Below are positions 54,669 to 63,264 of a stretch of DNA of 64,000 bases, piece after piece. Positions within the stretch are counted from its first letter, which is position 1, and each line of letters begins with the position of its first letter. The notes beneath the pieces are model-generated. The model was not told where the DNA came from. It saw only the letters and a list, made by a program, of their open reading frames with translations, and made no database searches. Both the position numbers and the translations under genes were made by a program. The stretch comes from Gemmiger formicilis (GTDB lineage Bacteria > Bacillota > Clostridia > Oscillospirales > Ruminococcaceae): contig NZ_JANGCG010000013.1 of NCBI RefSeq assembly GCF_024462815.1, positions 1 to 64,000 on the forward strand. The letters are read 5' to 3'.

Positions 54669-56844
54669 ATTTCTTTACGTACTTAGCCAGTGTCTTTAAC
54701 ACAAGCTCGGTTTCCAGCGGCTTGGTCAGGTGCTCGTTCATACCGGCCTCGTAGGCGCGGCGGCGGTCCTCGGTGAAGGCGTTTGCCGTCATGGCCAGAA
54801 TCGGGATGCTGCCCGCGTCCAGGCGGTCCAGCCTGCGGATGGTGCGGGTGGCCTCGTAGCCGTCCATAACCGGCATCATCACATCCATCAGAATCGCGTC
54901 AAAGCTGCCGGGGGCTGCGGCGGCAAAGGTGTCCACGGCCTGCTGCCCGTTGCGGGCGGTGGTGACCTTCATACCGGCGTTTTCCAGCAGGAACTGGGCA
55001 ATTTCCAGGTTCAGGTCATTGTCCTCCACCAGCAGCACGCGCATCCCCTGCAGGGTGGACACGTCCATCGACTTTTCGTGCCCGGGCTGGGGCTCGGCGT
55101 CGTGGTTAATCTCAAAGGGCAGGGTAATCACGTAGGTTGTGCCCACGCCCTGCTTGCTCTCAAAGGTGATGGTGCCGTCCATCTTGTCCACCAGACTCTT
55201 GGTGATGGACATACCCAGCCCGGTGCCGCCGTAGGTGGAGCGTGCGTCCAGCGCCTCCTGCGTGAACGGCTCAAAGATGTGCTTCTGGAATTCCTCGCTC
55301 ATGCCGATGCCGGTATCCGCACAGGTAAAGCGTATCCACGCCTTGCCGCCCTCACAGCGCAGCTCCTGCAGGGTGACGGTGATGGTGCCGTTGTCCTTGT
55401 TGTATTTGACAGCGTTGCTCATAATGTTCATCATGAGCCGCTTGACGTGCACCGGGCTGCCGATAAGCTCGGGGTGGGGCAGGGCAATATCCTCGCAGAT
55501 GATTTTGATGCCGCGCCCGGCGGCCTGCTTTTCCAGCACGTCCCGCAGGCCGGTGAGCAGCTTGACCATATTGAAAGGCCGGTGCTCAAGGATAATCTCG
55601 CCGGATTCCAGCTTGCCCATGTCCAGAACCTCGTTGACAAGCTCCAGCAGCAGGCCGGAGGCGTCCCAGATTTTGCGGCGGCACTCGGCCTGCTTGTCCG
55701 GGTCATCGCTGTAATGGTTGCCAATCTCCACCATGCCGCGTATGCCGTTGATGGGCGTGCGGATATCGTGGCTCATCCGCTGCAGGAACTCAGTCTTGGC
55801 CACGTTGGCGGCCTCGGCCTTGTGGGCGGCCTGCTCCAGCTCAATCTGGTAGGCGCGCTGCTGGCGCAGATGCTCGGCCTCATAGCTGCGCATTGTGCGG
55901 CGGCGCACCAGCTCAATGAGCAGTACAATCATCAGATAGGTCACCACAATGAAAATCATATTTTTGGGCGGGGTTTCAAAGACGGATTGCTCCGGCAGAT
56001 AGGCGCAGACATAGAACCCACGTCCCTGCACAAGGTAGCCGAACCAGCCGCTTTGCCAGAGACCGTCCTGCCGGACGTAGAGCATTTCATCATAGCGGCC
56101 GCGCTGCTGAATGAGCTGCAGCGCGGGTACCTCGCTGGTGGAAAACCCGCGCAGGGCGTCATCGTTGGAGGCCAGAATGGTTGTGCCGTCCGTCACCACA
56201 ATCGTGCCGTCATTGTTCACGTTAAAGCCCTCCAGCAGCCGCTGGTAGGAAAGGCTGTAGGCCTGCACATATTCGGCGGGCGTGTGGTAGAACACCGCCA
56301 CAATGCCCTCGCCGTCCAGCAGGGCGCTGGCGGCAAGGTCGATGTAGGAATTATCCGCACAGGAAATGCGCAAGGCGTAGCTCTTTTCGGGGTGGGCGGC
56401 CACGTCCAGCAGCGAATCCGAGACCAGCGCGTCCTGTAACAGCGGCAGCGCGGCATCATCCTTGGAGTAGCTGTCTGTGATGGTACCGTCCGGTGCCATC
56501 AGCACAAGGCCGGTCAGATAGTGGCTCTCCACACAGCCGGTCAGCACCTCATGCTTGGTGGGCGCGGGGCCATCATACTGCACGTCACAGTACCGGATGT
56601 CCCGGGCGCACTGCTGGGCGCTCTCGGTTACGCGCAGTATGCTTTTGGCCTCCGAGGCAAGCGTCAGGCTGCTGTAATCGGTGCATTGGCCCTCGATGTA
56701 TTCCACACGGTGGGTCAGCACCTCCGCCATATGGTTCATATCGATGTTGATGGAATAGAGGCAGGTGCTGACCAGCAGCACAACGCCGATGACGGCGGTC
56801 AGAATCCGGAAGCTCCGGCTGCTCAGGCGCAGATTATTTGCCAT
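54667..56844 (-). CDS. Hybrid sensor histidine kinase with receiver domain
   Basis: A 725-residue protein. Helix 1 is at about 13-32, an extracellular sensor region at 33-295 (Cache-like, [15 protein letters not shown]), and helix 2 at about 296-313. A coiled linker, the HisKA His359 in [14 protein letters not shown], the HATPase domain (N box [21 protein letters not shown]) and a C-terminal receiver with Asp654 in [13 protein letters not shown] follow. There is no DNA-binding output, so a separate regulator or a BvgS-like relay partner is needed. Its start overlaps the binding-lipoprotein gene by 11 bases, so the two are coupled and may form one sensing unit. Confidence 0.92.
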   Translation of the reverse strand: MANNLRLSSRSFRILTAVIGVVLLVSTCLYSINIDMNHMAEVLTHRVEYIEGQCTDYSSLTLASEAKSILRVTESAQQCARDIRYCDVQYDGPAPTKHEVLTGCVESHYLTGLVLMAPDGTITDSYSKDDAALPLLQDALVSDSLLDVAAHPEKSYALRISCADNSYIDLAASALLDGEGIVAVFYHTPAEYVQAYSLSYQRLLEGFNVNNDGTIVVTDGTTILASNDDALRGFSTSEVPALQLIQQRGRYDEMLYVRQDGLWQSGWFGYLVQGRGFYVCAYLPEQSVFETPPKNMIFIVVTYLMIVLLIELVRRRTMRSYEAEHLRQQRAYQIELEQAAHKAEAANVAKTEFLQRMSHDIRTPINGIRGMVEIGNHYSDDPDKQAECRRKIWDASGLLLELVNEVLDMGKLESGEIILEHRPFNMVKLLTGLRDVLEKQAAGRGIKIICEDIALPHPELIGSPVHVKRLMMNIMSNAVKYNKDNGTITVTLQELRCEGGKAWIRFTCADTGIGMSEEFQKHIFEPFTQEALDARSTYGGTGLGMSITKSLVDKMDGTITFESKQGVGTTYVITLPFEINHDAEPQPGHEKSMDVSTLQGMRVLLVEDNDLNLEIAQFLLENAGMKVTTARNGQQAVDTFAAAAPGSFDAILMDVMMPVMDGYEATRTIRRLDRLDAGSIPILAMTANAFTEDRRRAYEAGMNEHLTKPLETELVLKTLAKYVKK

Positions 56845-57646
56845 AGCCGTCCACCTCCAGATAGCGCTCGGGGTTGGGCAGATACCCGGCCAGAATGGCC
56901 TGTGCCGTGCCGTCCGCCCTCATTTCCGCCAGTACGGCGTTCAGCTCGGTGTCCAGCCCGCGGGTATCGCTGCGCGAAAACGCCACACCCAGCCACACAA
57001 CCTGCAGCGGCTCGTCCAGAATCCGGTATTCCAGCCCGTAATCCTGCATAAACTGCACGATGGAGATTTCGTGCGCGGCTATGGCATCAACATAGCCCTT
57101 GCTCAGATAGCTGAAAATCAGCTCACGTTTCTGCACCGTGAGCAGGGCGTGCACCTCCGGGATGCGGGAATCGGTGTGGTTCAGAAAAAGCGATTCCGGC
57201 TTGGTGGTGGCCTGCACGGCCACGGTTTTCCCGGCCAAATCGGCAAGGGTCTGAATCTTGCTGCCCGGCATAACGGCTACCACCTGGCGGCTGAGCATAT
57301 ACGGCCCGGCCCAGTGGTAGTCATCCTCGCGGTCAGTCATGGTAAAGCTGCTCCACAGGCAATCCACCGCGCCGCTGTCCAGCAGATGGGTTTTCTCCAC
57401 CCAGTCAACCGGGACAAACTCCGGCCGGTAACCCATGCGGGAGAAGGCCTCCCGCGCCAGTGCAACATCAATGCCGGTGGGCTGGCCGTCCGCGTCCAGA
57501 TAGCTGAACGGCGGGTAGTTGTCATAGCCGACTTTTATGACAGGCAAATCGGCGTCCGCGTCAGCCGTTTGGCCGCGGGAAGCACAGCCCGCCAGCAGCA
57601 CAGCCAGACACAGAGCAGAAAGCAGACAGAGAAAACAACGTTTCAT
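56834..57646 (-). CDS. Amino-acid-type periplasmic-binding lipoprotein, likely sensor partner
   Basis: A 270-residue lipoprotein. The signal peptide ends in the lipobox LLAGC, then an SBP_bac_3 domain follows (VIKVGYDNYPPFSYLDADGQ, GIDVALAREAFSRMGY, LAGKTVAVQATTKPESLF). This family normally feeds polar amino-acid ABC importers. No permease or ATPase gene is adjacent. Instead the gene overlaps a hybrid kinase gene downstream, so I infer that it detects a ligand for the kinase, as the fused Venus-flytrap domains do in BvgS. Confidence 0.85.
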   Translation of the reverse strand: MKRCFLCLLSALCLAVLLAGCASRGQTADADADLPVIKVGYDNYPPFSYLDADGQPTGIDVALAREAFSRMGYRPEFVPVDWVEKTHLLDSGAVDCLWSSFTMTDREDDYHWAGPYMLSRQVVAVMPGSKIQTLADLAGKTVAVQATTKPESLFLNHTDSRIPEVHALLTVQKRELIFSYLSKGYVDAIAAHEISIVQFMQDYGLEYRILDEPLQVVWLGVAFSRSDTRGLDTELNAVLAEMRADGTAQAILAGYLPNPERYLEVDGYGK

Positions 57647-57692
57647 ACGGTGGCGTCCTTTGCAGCATACAATGCAGAAAAAATTACGCTAT

Positions 57693-57721
57693 ATTTTATC
57701 ATTATAGCCGTATGCCGTCAA
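57693..57721 (-). promoter_or_regulatory. Promoter of the binding-protein/kinase operon
   Basis: Minus strand TTGACG (57721-57716), 17 bases, TAAAAT (57698-57693), 47 bases before the lipoprotein start. Confidence 0.75.
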
Positions 57722-57783
57722 GATGGAAAGCGACGTGGAATCACACAGTAGGGCGGCAAACCGAAAGGCTTCGGGTGGCGCGC

Positions 57784-58704
57784 TTACCCCAGCTGGCCCG
57801 CCAAAAACGCCACCGTTACCTTCCGCAGGGCCTCGTCCAGCGCGGCGGCGGTGGCGGGGTCCTTGGCCAGATAGTTGTGGTCGCCCGCGGTGAACGGCTC
57901 CAGCACCACCCGCCCGGCGGGCAGGCTCTGCACGGCAGCAATCGTCTGCGCCTGCGTGGCGTCGCTCAGGATGCGCTCGTTGCCGCTGTAGGTCAAAAGG
58001 GTCGGCAGCGCGGCCTCACGCAGGGCGGCGTCCGGGTCGGAATCGCGCATCTGCGTAAAAAAGTCGGCGCTCAGCGCCACGCCCCAGACTGTGGCGGTGC
58101 CGTTCTGCGCGGCCTGCCCGGCAAGGGCCTCCACGGCGGAAAAATCGTCCATGCGCAAAAATTCCAGACCGTTCAGCCCGGCGCCGTTGGCGGGGCTCCA
58201 CAGCACCAGCGCCGCAACGCCGCCCTTCATCGCGGGGTAGAGGCTGGCCAGCCGCCCGCCCATGCTGTGGCCGACCAGCGCTGTGCGGGTGGTGCTGTAG
58301 GTGGCCTGCATATAGGTGATGGCGCTCTCGACATCGTCCGCCATATTGGCCAGCGTGTAGGCGGTGAACGGCTCGGCGCTGTCACCGCAGCCGGGAAAAT
58401 CCAACCGCACGGTGGCAAGGCCCTGCGCGGCAAGGTCGGCGGCCAGCGGTGCAAAGTGGCCATCCCCGCTGCGGCTGCCGGTAAAGCCGTGGCAGAGCAC
58501 CACCAGCGGCAGCTCTGTGCCGCGGGCCAGCTTGCCGGGCAGCTGCACCGTGGCGGGGATTTCCCCGCGCCTGCCCGGAATGGCCACATCAAACGCGGCG
58601 GGGGCGGGTGCCAGCAGGCAAAGCGCCGCTGCAACGGCCAGCGCCAGCGCGGCAATGCAGCCGCAGAGTGTATAAAATGCACGTTTGTGCGCGGTGTTTT
58701 TCAT
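57784..58704 (-). CDS. Secreted or membrane-anchored alpha/beta hydrolase
   Basis: A 306-residue protein with an N-terminal hydrophobic segment (about 9-32) that could be a signal peptide or anchor. Then a serine hydrolase of the S9/dienelactone-hydrolase type follows: VVLCHGFTGSRSGDGHFA, RLDFPGCGDS, nucleophile in LVGHSMGGRLAS, and His in AGDHNYLA. The ATG at 58704 has GGAGGGTC upstream. It stands alone. Likely an esterase or lipase-like enzyme; the substrate is unknown. Confidence 0.82.
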   Translation of the reverse strand: MKNTAHKRAFYTLCGCIAALALAVAAALCLLAPAPAAFDVAIPGRRGEIPATVQLPGKLARGTELPLVVLCHGFTGSRSGDGHFAPLAADLAAQGLATVRLDFPGCGDSAEPFTAYTLANMADDVESAITYMQATYSTTRTALVGHSMGGRLASLYPAMKGGVAALVLWSPANGAGLNGLEFLRMDDFSAVEALAGQAAQNGTATVWGVALSADFFTQMRDSDPDAALREAALPTLLTYSGNERILSDATQAQTIAAVQSLPAGRVVLEPFTAGDHNYLAKDPATAAALDEALRKVTVAFLAGQLG

Positions 58705-58787
58705 AAAAAGACCCTCCGTATCCACTTGGTAAAGCGTATGCGGGGCGGCTTGTCAATCGCACACACAGCTTTCACAAAAAAAAGGGG

Positions 58788-58817
58788 GTGACAAAGGGGC
58801 GCGAGATGTGCTATACT
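58788..58817 (+). promoter_or_regulatory. Promoter of the unknown secreted protein
   Basis: GTGACA, an 18-base spacer and TATACT (58812-58817). Confidence 0.55.
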
Positions 58818-58906
58818 AATTATTACAAAATGGTTAAAACTGCGAAATCCGGGGCGCGGACGGCGGACGCCGTGCCCTGGCTTTGCCGTGCTTTACCCGG
58901 AGGTGC

Positions 58907-60106
58907 TTGACTACGAACTCCATCACGAACCGTATGCCCCGCCTGCTGGCGATGCTGCTTCTGCTGCTGGGGCTTTTCTGCGCGGCGGCGCTGCCCGCCC
59001 ACGCGGACGAATATGACGATACACTCGACCGGCTTTCCCGCCTGCAGGCACTGGCAAGGGAGTATTCCGCCTCGCAGGCGGATACGCCCGACCCGATTGA
59101 GCTGACGCTGGCCTACACCCGCACCAGCGAGTACAACACCACCATCTGGCAGCTGACCGCCGGTGTGCGCGACGCCGGGTTTGAGAGCTATGTTGCCGCC
59201 AATGACCCGGATCTGGCGGTCCTGCAGAATCTGAACACCGTCACGCTGCCCAACGGTGAGCGCATTGATTTCGGTCATCTGCTGGCGTCGATGAACCTTG
59301 TCTACAACGGTCTGCCCATCACCGGCAGCTGGGGCGGCGACTGCCAGCAGCTGGCCGAGCAGTACCACGGTCAGGCCGGTGACGCCGCGGGCTACGCCGA
59401 CCTGATGCGCACTACCTTTAATATGGATGACGATGGCACGCTGAGCAAATTCAGCGACCAGGACCTGCACGCCGACCTGGACTCGGTGCTGGTGGGCGCA
59501 AAAATCACAAAGGACACCGACCTTGCCGAGGCCCTGCGCAGCTACTACGCCAGCCTGACGGATTATGACCGCGCCAAGGAGTTCATCACCCTGAGCTTCG
59601 GCACGGTGGATACCTCTGCGGAGAGCTTCAAGGACGCCGTCTACAGCGCCCTACTGGAGGATTCCGGTATGCAGCTGCTGTTTTATATGAACGGTATGTG
59701 GTCGGTCAGCGACTGGACAATCAAGGAGGATTACGCCCCTGCCGTGCGCGGCGCTACCGACGTTTTTGCCGAGTATCTGGCCCAGACGGTCAACTATGAG
59801 AAAATCAAGAGCGAGACGAATGACCGTCTGGTGGCCATGGGCGGCGAGGCACTGTCCGATGCGCTGACGGCGCTGGGCGATACCGATGCGGCGCAGGCCG
59901 CGCTGGCGGCAGCCAAGGCGGCGGAGGATAACGTGCAGTCCACCGTGTCCTCCGGGTCGGATGCCATCTCCACGGCGCGGCAGACGCTGCAGACAAAGTT
60001 TGACGTGAAGATTTTCCAGCTGATTCTCTACGCCGCCGCCGCGGTGGCCGTGTTTATGCTGGTGTTCAGTCTGGTTATGTTTGTCATGCACCGAAAAGAA
60101 AATTGA
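58907..60106 (+). CDS. Unknown secreted protein with C-terminal membrane anchor
   Basis: About 400 residues. There is a clear signal peptide (LLAMLLLLLGLFCAAALPAHA), a mixed alpha/beta extracellular region, an alanine-rich helical segment, one C-terminal helix (about FQLILYAAAAVAVFMLVFSL) and the basic end MHRKEN. A segment reading NGERIDFGHLLASMN followed by GSWGGDCQQLAEQY resembles a recurrent part of unnamed Clostridia surface proteins; no catalytic motif is certain. The start is uncertain: GGAGG at 58899 is close to TTG 58907, while the first ATG is at 58934. The gene is single, with a terminator at 60113. Confidence 0.65.
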   Translation: MTTNSITNRMPRLLAMLLLLLGLFCAAALPAHADEYDDTLDRLSRLQALAREYSASQADTPDPIELTLAYTRTSEYNTTIWQLTAGVRDAGFESYVAANDPDLAVLQNLNTVTLPNGERIDFGHLLASMNLVYNGLPITGSWGGDCQQLAEQYHGQAGDAAGYADLMRTTFNMDDDGTLSKFSDQDLHADLDSVLVGAKITKDTDLAEALRSYYASLTDYDRAKEFITLSFGTVDTSAESFKDAVYSALLEDSGMQLLFYMNGMWSVSDWTIKEDYAPAVRGATDVFAEYLAQTVNYEKIKSETNDRLVAMGGEALSDALTALGDTDAAQAALAAAKAAEDNVQSTVSSGSDAISTARQTLQTKFDVKIFQLILYAAAAVAVFMLVFSLVMFVMHRKEN

Positions 60107-60112
60107 GCTTTT

Positions 60113-60142
60113 ACGGCCTTCCTTACTATGGGGCCGTTTTTT
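60113..60142 (+). terminator. Terminator after the secreted protein
   Basis: ACGGCC / GGCCGT with a 13-base loop and TTTTTT. Confidence 0.8.
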
Positions 60143-60170
60143 GTGGGCCTGCCCGGGGCGGCTCCGGGCC

Positions 60171-60374
60171 AAAAGTTGGACGCAAATAATTCCCTATTAT
60201 GCAAGTGATTTTTGGCGCCCAACTTTTGATAATTTAACTGCATCTATTTAATATAGTTATAATAATATATATTTTGATTCTATGTATAATAAGTGTAACA
60301 AGGCAAAATGACCCCGGAGTTGGACGCAATAAATTCCTTATATAATAGGGGAATTATTTGCGTCCAACTTTTTC
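60171..60374. repeat. MITE-like element with about 30-bp terminal inverted repeats
   Basis: The left end starts AAAAGTTGGACGCAAATAAT, followed by TCCCTATTAT. The right end (60345-60374) is its inverted copy, ending ATTATTTGCGTCCAACTTTT. Each end also folds into its own hairpin (GTTGGACGC ... GCGCCCAAC left; GTTGGACGCAATAAATTCC ... GCGTCCAAC right). The AT-rich centre encodes nothing. Size and form suit a miniature inverted-repeat element. Confidence 0.75.
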
Positions 60375-60423
60375 TGTCGGTATAGCTTCACACAACGTTC
60401 ACATTCCGTATATTCGGGAAAAG

Positions 60424-60587
60424 TTATCCACCGTGTATAGGGGTTATCCACCGTGGAAATGTTGAAAACTCCGTGGAAACCGTGGAAAACTCGGCTGTTT
60501 TCCTGCGTTAAAAAGGGGAAAACTGCAAAAAAGCACGCTGTGCAAGGTTTTGTTTTCCACAATTTCCACCACCGGCCTGTGGAAAAC
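60424..60587. promoter_or_regulatory. Cluster of DnaA-box-like and related TTTCCAC motifs
   Basis: TTATCCACC occurs at 60424 and 60444 (20 bases apart), TTTTCCACA at 60553 and TGTGGAAAA at 60579, plus several CCGTGGAAA repeats. The consensus DnaA box is TTATNCACA. No dnaA, dnaN or other origin gene is near, so this is a candidate regulatory or DnaA-titration site only. Confidence 0.4.
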
Positions 60588-60656
60588 GGTGCAAAGCTGT
60601 CGAAAACCATCCTTGCACTTTTTGCGACACAGAATTCACAAAATGTAAATAAGGGG

Positions 60657-60685
60657 TTGTATTTACACCGCGGCGGCGTTATAAT
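60657..60685 (+). promoter_or_regulatory. ilvE promoter
   Basis: TTGTAT (60657-60662), a 17-base spacer and a perfect TATAAT (60680-60685). Confidence 0.8.
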
Positions 60686-60750
60686 AGGCTCAACCATCAC
60701 CCGCATCGCTGTGCGGCGGTGCGCTTGAATATAAAGGGAGAGTGTACATC

Positions 60751-61821
60751 ATGTTGGATATCAAAATCACCAAAACGACCCATCCGAAAGAAAAGCCGCA
60801 GGACGAGTCCAAGCTCGGCTTCGGCAAAATTTTCAGCGACCATATGTTCCTGATGGACTACACCGAGGGCGAGGGCTGGCACGATGCCCGCATCGTCCCC
60901 TACGGCCCGTGGGAGATGGACCCGGCTACCACCGTGTTCCACTACGCGCAGGAAATTTTTGAGGGCATGAAGGCCTACCGCACCGCGGACGGCAAGATTC
61001 AGCTGTTCCGCCCCGACTGCAACGCAAACCGCTTCAACGATTCTGCCGATCGTCTGGGTATGCCCCCCATCCCGCCGGAGGATTTCGTGCAGGCTGTCAA
61101 GGCGCTGGTTGACGTTGACCGCGACTGGGTGCCCCACTCTGACGGCGCTTCCCTGTACATCCGCCCCTTCTGCATCGCTACCGATGTAGGCCTCGGCGTG
61201 CATGCCGCCAAGCACTACCGCTTTGCGATCATCTGCGCGCCCTCCGGTGCTTACTACGCCGAGGGTCTTGACCCTGTGCGCATCTATGTCGAGGATGAGT
61301 ACATCCGCGCCGCCCCGGGCCTGACCGGCTTCACCAAGTGCGGCGGCAACTACGCTGCCTCCATCAAGGCCGGCGAGCTGGCGGAGGAGCGCGGCTTCTC
61401 CCAGGTTCTGTGGCTGGACGGCGTTGAGAAGAAGTACGTCGAGGAAGTCGGCTCCATGAACATTATGTTCAAGATTGACGGCGAGATTTACACCGCACCC
61501 TGCGTGGGCACGGTTCTGCCCGGCGTCACCCGCCGTTCCATCATCGAGCTGCTGAAGGACTGGGGCTACAAGGTGCACGAGGAGCGCGTTGCTATTGCCG
61601 ACATCATGAAGGCTGCCGATGAGGGCAAGCTGGAGGAAGTCTTTGGCACCGGCACGGCTGCAGTTGTCTCCCCCGTCAAGGAGCTGGACTGGGAGGGCAA
61701 GGTTGCCCACATCAGCGGCGGCAAGATTGGCGAGCTGACCCAGAAGCTGTATGACACCCTGACCGGCATCCAGTGGGGCAAGCTGCCCGACACCAAGGGC
61801 TGGATTGTTCCTGTGGAATAA
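60751..61821 (+). CDS. ilvE: Branched-chain amino acid aminotransferase
   Basis: A 356-residue class IV PLP enzyme. The PLP lysine is Lys196 in GFTKCGGNYAAS, followed by QVLWLDGVEKKYVEEVGSMN and TGTAAVVSPV. This is the eukaryote-like BCAT form common in Firmicutes. It transfers the amino group between glutamate and the keto acids of Leu, Ile and Val. AAAGGGAG lies about 10 bases before ATG 60751; GTG 60742 is too close to the ribosome site. Single gene with its own promoter and terminator. Confidence 0.95.
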   Translation: MLDIKITKTTHPKEKPQDESKLGFGKIFSDHMFLMDYTEGEGWHDARIVPYGPWEMDPATTVFHYAQEIFEGMKAYRTADGKIQLFRPDCNANRFNDSADRLGMPPIPPEDFVQAVKALVDVDRDWVPHSDGASLYIRPFCIATDVGLGVHAAKHYRFAIICAPSGAYYAEGLDPVRIYVEDEYIRAAPGLTGFTKCGGNYAASIKAGELAEERGFSQVLWLDGVEKKYVEEVGSMNIMFKIDGEIYTAPCVGTVLPGVTRRSIIELLKDWGYKVHEERVAIADIMKAADEGKLEEVFGTGTAAVVSPVKELDWEGKVAHISGGKIGELTQKLYDTLTGIQWGKLPDTKGWIVPVE

Positions 61822-61853
61822 GCGGTTACAACAGAACAAAACGCATATTTCTT

Positions 61854-61887
61854 GCGCCTGTGGATTTGAACGCCACAGGCGCTTTTT
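61854..61887 (+). terminator. ilvE terminator
   Basis: GCGCCTGTGG / CCACAGGCGC with a 9-base loop and TTTTT. Confidence 0.92.
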
Positions 61888-61967
61888 GTATGAAATAACT
61901 GTGAACGACTGTGCAAACTGCACAAAAGTGCATAGGCGAATTACAGCACATTGTACAATCACGCATC

Positions 61968-61996
61968 TTGCAAATTCGACAAAAAAGGTGTACTAT
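61968..61996 (+). promoter_or_regulatory. Promoter of a candidate small RNA
   Basis: TTGCAA (61968-61973), 17 bases, TACTAT (61991-61996). No gene follows before the terminator at 62152. Confidence 0.65.
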
Positions 61997-62002
61997 ATAA
62001 CC

Positions 62003-62189
62003 ATCGAAGGCGAGAGGCCTTCGGGGGAAAAGTAAAGAGGAAGAATACCAGAGCGCCCTGCCGAATCCGTAGGGAGGGTATCACTTGTAGAGGGGTGGTT
62101 CCGTTCGCATTCAGGCGCCGGCGAGACGTTCTGTTTTTCTCCTTCTTTTAAGAAAAAACGAGATGGGGCAGTGGCCGTCTCGTTTTTTT
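62003..62189 (+). ncRNA. Candidate independent structured RNA, about 187 nt
   Basis: There is a promoter at its 5' side and a strong terminator (AACGAGA / TCTCGTT plus T run, 62152-62189) at its 3' side. In between are a 5' hairpin CGAAGGC-GAGAG-GCCTTCG (62005-62023) and a long-range helix AAAGAGGAAGAA (62032-62043) with TTCTCCTTCTTT (62137-62148). Inside that lie GCGCC (near 62053) with GGCGC (near 62114) and a CCCT/AGGG stem-loop. There is no open frame with a ribosome site. The size and closed-rod form would suit a 6S-type RNA or another housekeeping RNA, but I cannot match a known motif. The next gene has its own promoter, so this is probably not just a leader. Confidence 0.55.
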
Positions 62190-62259
62190 GTTTTTATGGG
62201 GAAAAAAGCGGGTTGCCAGGCAACGGCCTTTACCGGGGAATCCTGCCGCTGCACCTGTC

Positions 62260-62281
62260 TGTAGGAGCGGGCAGTGCCCGC
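62260..62281. repeat. Single REP-like unit
   Basis: TGTAGG followed by the palindrome GCGGGCAGTGCCCGC. Same layout as the units at 15265-15400. The rest of 62190-62348 shows only a short GTTGCC/GGCAAC hairpin. Confidence 0.5.
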
Positions 62282-62348
62282 ACGCGGCCTTTCCCTGAAA
62301 AGTTTCGATTTCTTTCACAGAATCCGTGGAATCCACTTTACATTTTTC

Positions 62349-62377
62349 TTTACATTCTACACAAAATGCGCTACAAT
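62349..62377 (+). promoter_or_regulatory. Promoter of the nfnA-nfnB operon
   Basis: TTTACA (62349-62354), a 17-base spacer and TACAAT (62372-62377), 42 bases before the start codon. Confidence 0.8.
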
Positions 62378-62419
62378 TAACTTGTATATTTATAAAAACA
62401 AAGAGAAGGAGAGATCGCT

Positions 62420-63262
62420 TTGTTTACTATCATCAAACGGCGGGAGCTCAACCCCACCGTAACCGAGCTTTGGATTCATGCGCCGCTGATTGCCAAAAAG
62501 GCGAAGGCCGGCCAGTTTATCATTGTCCGCGCCAAGGAGGATTCCGAGCGTATCCCCCTGACCATCGCGGGCTATGACCGCGAGGCGGGCACTGTGTCCA
62601 TCATCTTCCAGATTGTGGGCGCCGGTACCATGCAGCTGAACTCCCTCAAGGAGGGCGAGGCTGTGCACGACTTCGTCGGCCCCCTTGGCAAGGCCACCGA
62701 GATCGAGGGCCTGAAGAACGTCTGTGTGGTCGGCGGCGGCGTGGGCTGTGCCATTGCGCTGCCCGTGGCCCAGGCACTGCATGAGCAGGGCACCAAGGTC
62801 ACCGGCATTGTCGGCTTCCGCAACAAGGATCTGGTCATTCTCGAGGACGAGTTCCGCGCCTGCTGCGATGAGTTCATCATCATGACCGATGACGGCTCCT
62901 ACGGCGAGAAGGGCGTTGTCACCGCCCCGCTGGAGCAGAAGATTGTGGATGGTGCCAACTTTGACGAGGTTATCACCATCGGACCGCTGATCATGATGAA
63001 GTTTGTCGTCAAGACGACAAAGCCGCACAATGTCAAGACCGTTGTGTCGATGAACCCCATCATGGTGGACGGCACCGGTATGTGCGGCGGCTGCCGCCTG
63101 ACTGTGGGCGGCAAGACCAAGTTTGCCTGCGTGGACGGCCCCGACTTTGACGGCTTTGAGGTCGATTTTGATGAGGCTATGCACCGCGGCACGATGTACA
63201 AGCCCTTTGAGGCCCACGCCCGCGAGGCCGAGTGCAACTTGCTGAAACAGGAGGTGCAGTGA
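62420..63262 (+). CDS. nfnA: NfnA-type FAD/NAD-binding subunit (ferredoxin-NADP oxidoreductase small subunit)
   Basis: A 280-residue protein of the dihydroorotate dehydrogenase electron-transfer/sulfide dehydrogenase group. The FAD domain carries RIPLTIAGYD and the NAD domain VCVVGGGVGCAIALPVAQAL. C-terminal [2Fe-2S] cysteines lie in GTGMCGGCRLTVGG and KFACVDGPDFDG. TTG is the start, with AAGGAGAG 6 bases upstream. The next gene is the NfnB/GltA-like subunit, so this is most likely the NfnAB electron-bifurcating transhydrogenase, coupling NADH and reduced ferredoxin to NADPH. A glutamate-synthase-associated role is the usual older annotation. Confidence 0.88.
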   Translation: MFTIIKRRELNPTVTELWIHAPLIAKKAKAGQFIIVRAKEDSERIPLTIAGYDREAGTVSIIFQIVGAGTMQLNSLKEGEAVHDFVGPLGKATEIEGLKNVCVVGGGVGCAIALPVAQALHEQGTKVTGIVGFRNKDLVILEDEFRACCDEFIIMTDDGSYGEKGVVTAPLEQKIVDGANFDEVITIGPLIMMKFVVKTTKPHNVKTVVSMNPIMVDGTGMCGGCRLTVGGKTKFACVDGPDFDGFEVDFDEAMHRGTMYKPFEAHAREAECNLLKQEVQ

Positions 63263-63264
63263 TC

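Noticed and set aside
60424..60587. Chromosome replication origin
   Set aside because: No dnaA, dnaN, rpmH or similar origin genes nearby, and the motifs are imperfect; kept only as a weak regulatory candidate.
62003..62189. Assignment to a specific riboswitch or 4.5S/RNase P/tmRNA
   Set aside because: None of the conserved cores I know for FMN, TPP, THF, SRP or RNase P RNAs is visible, so only a generic structured RNA is claimed.
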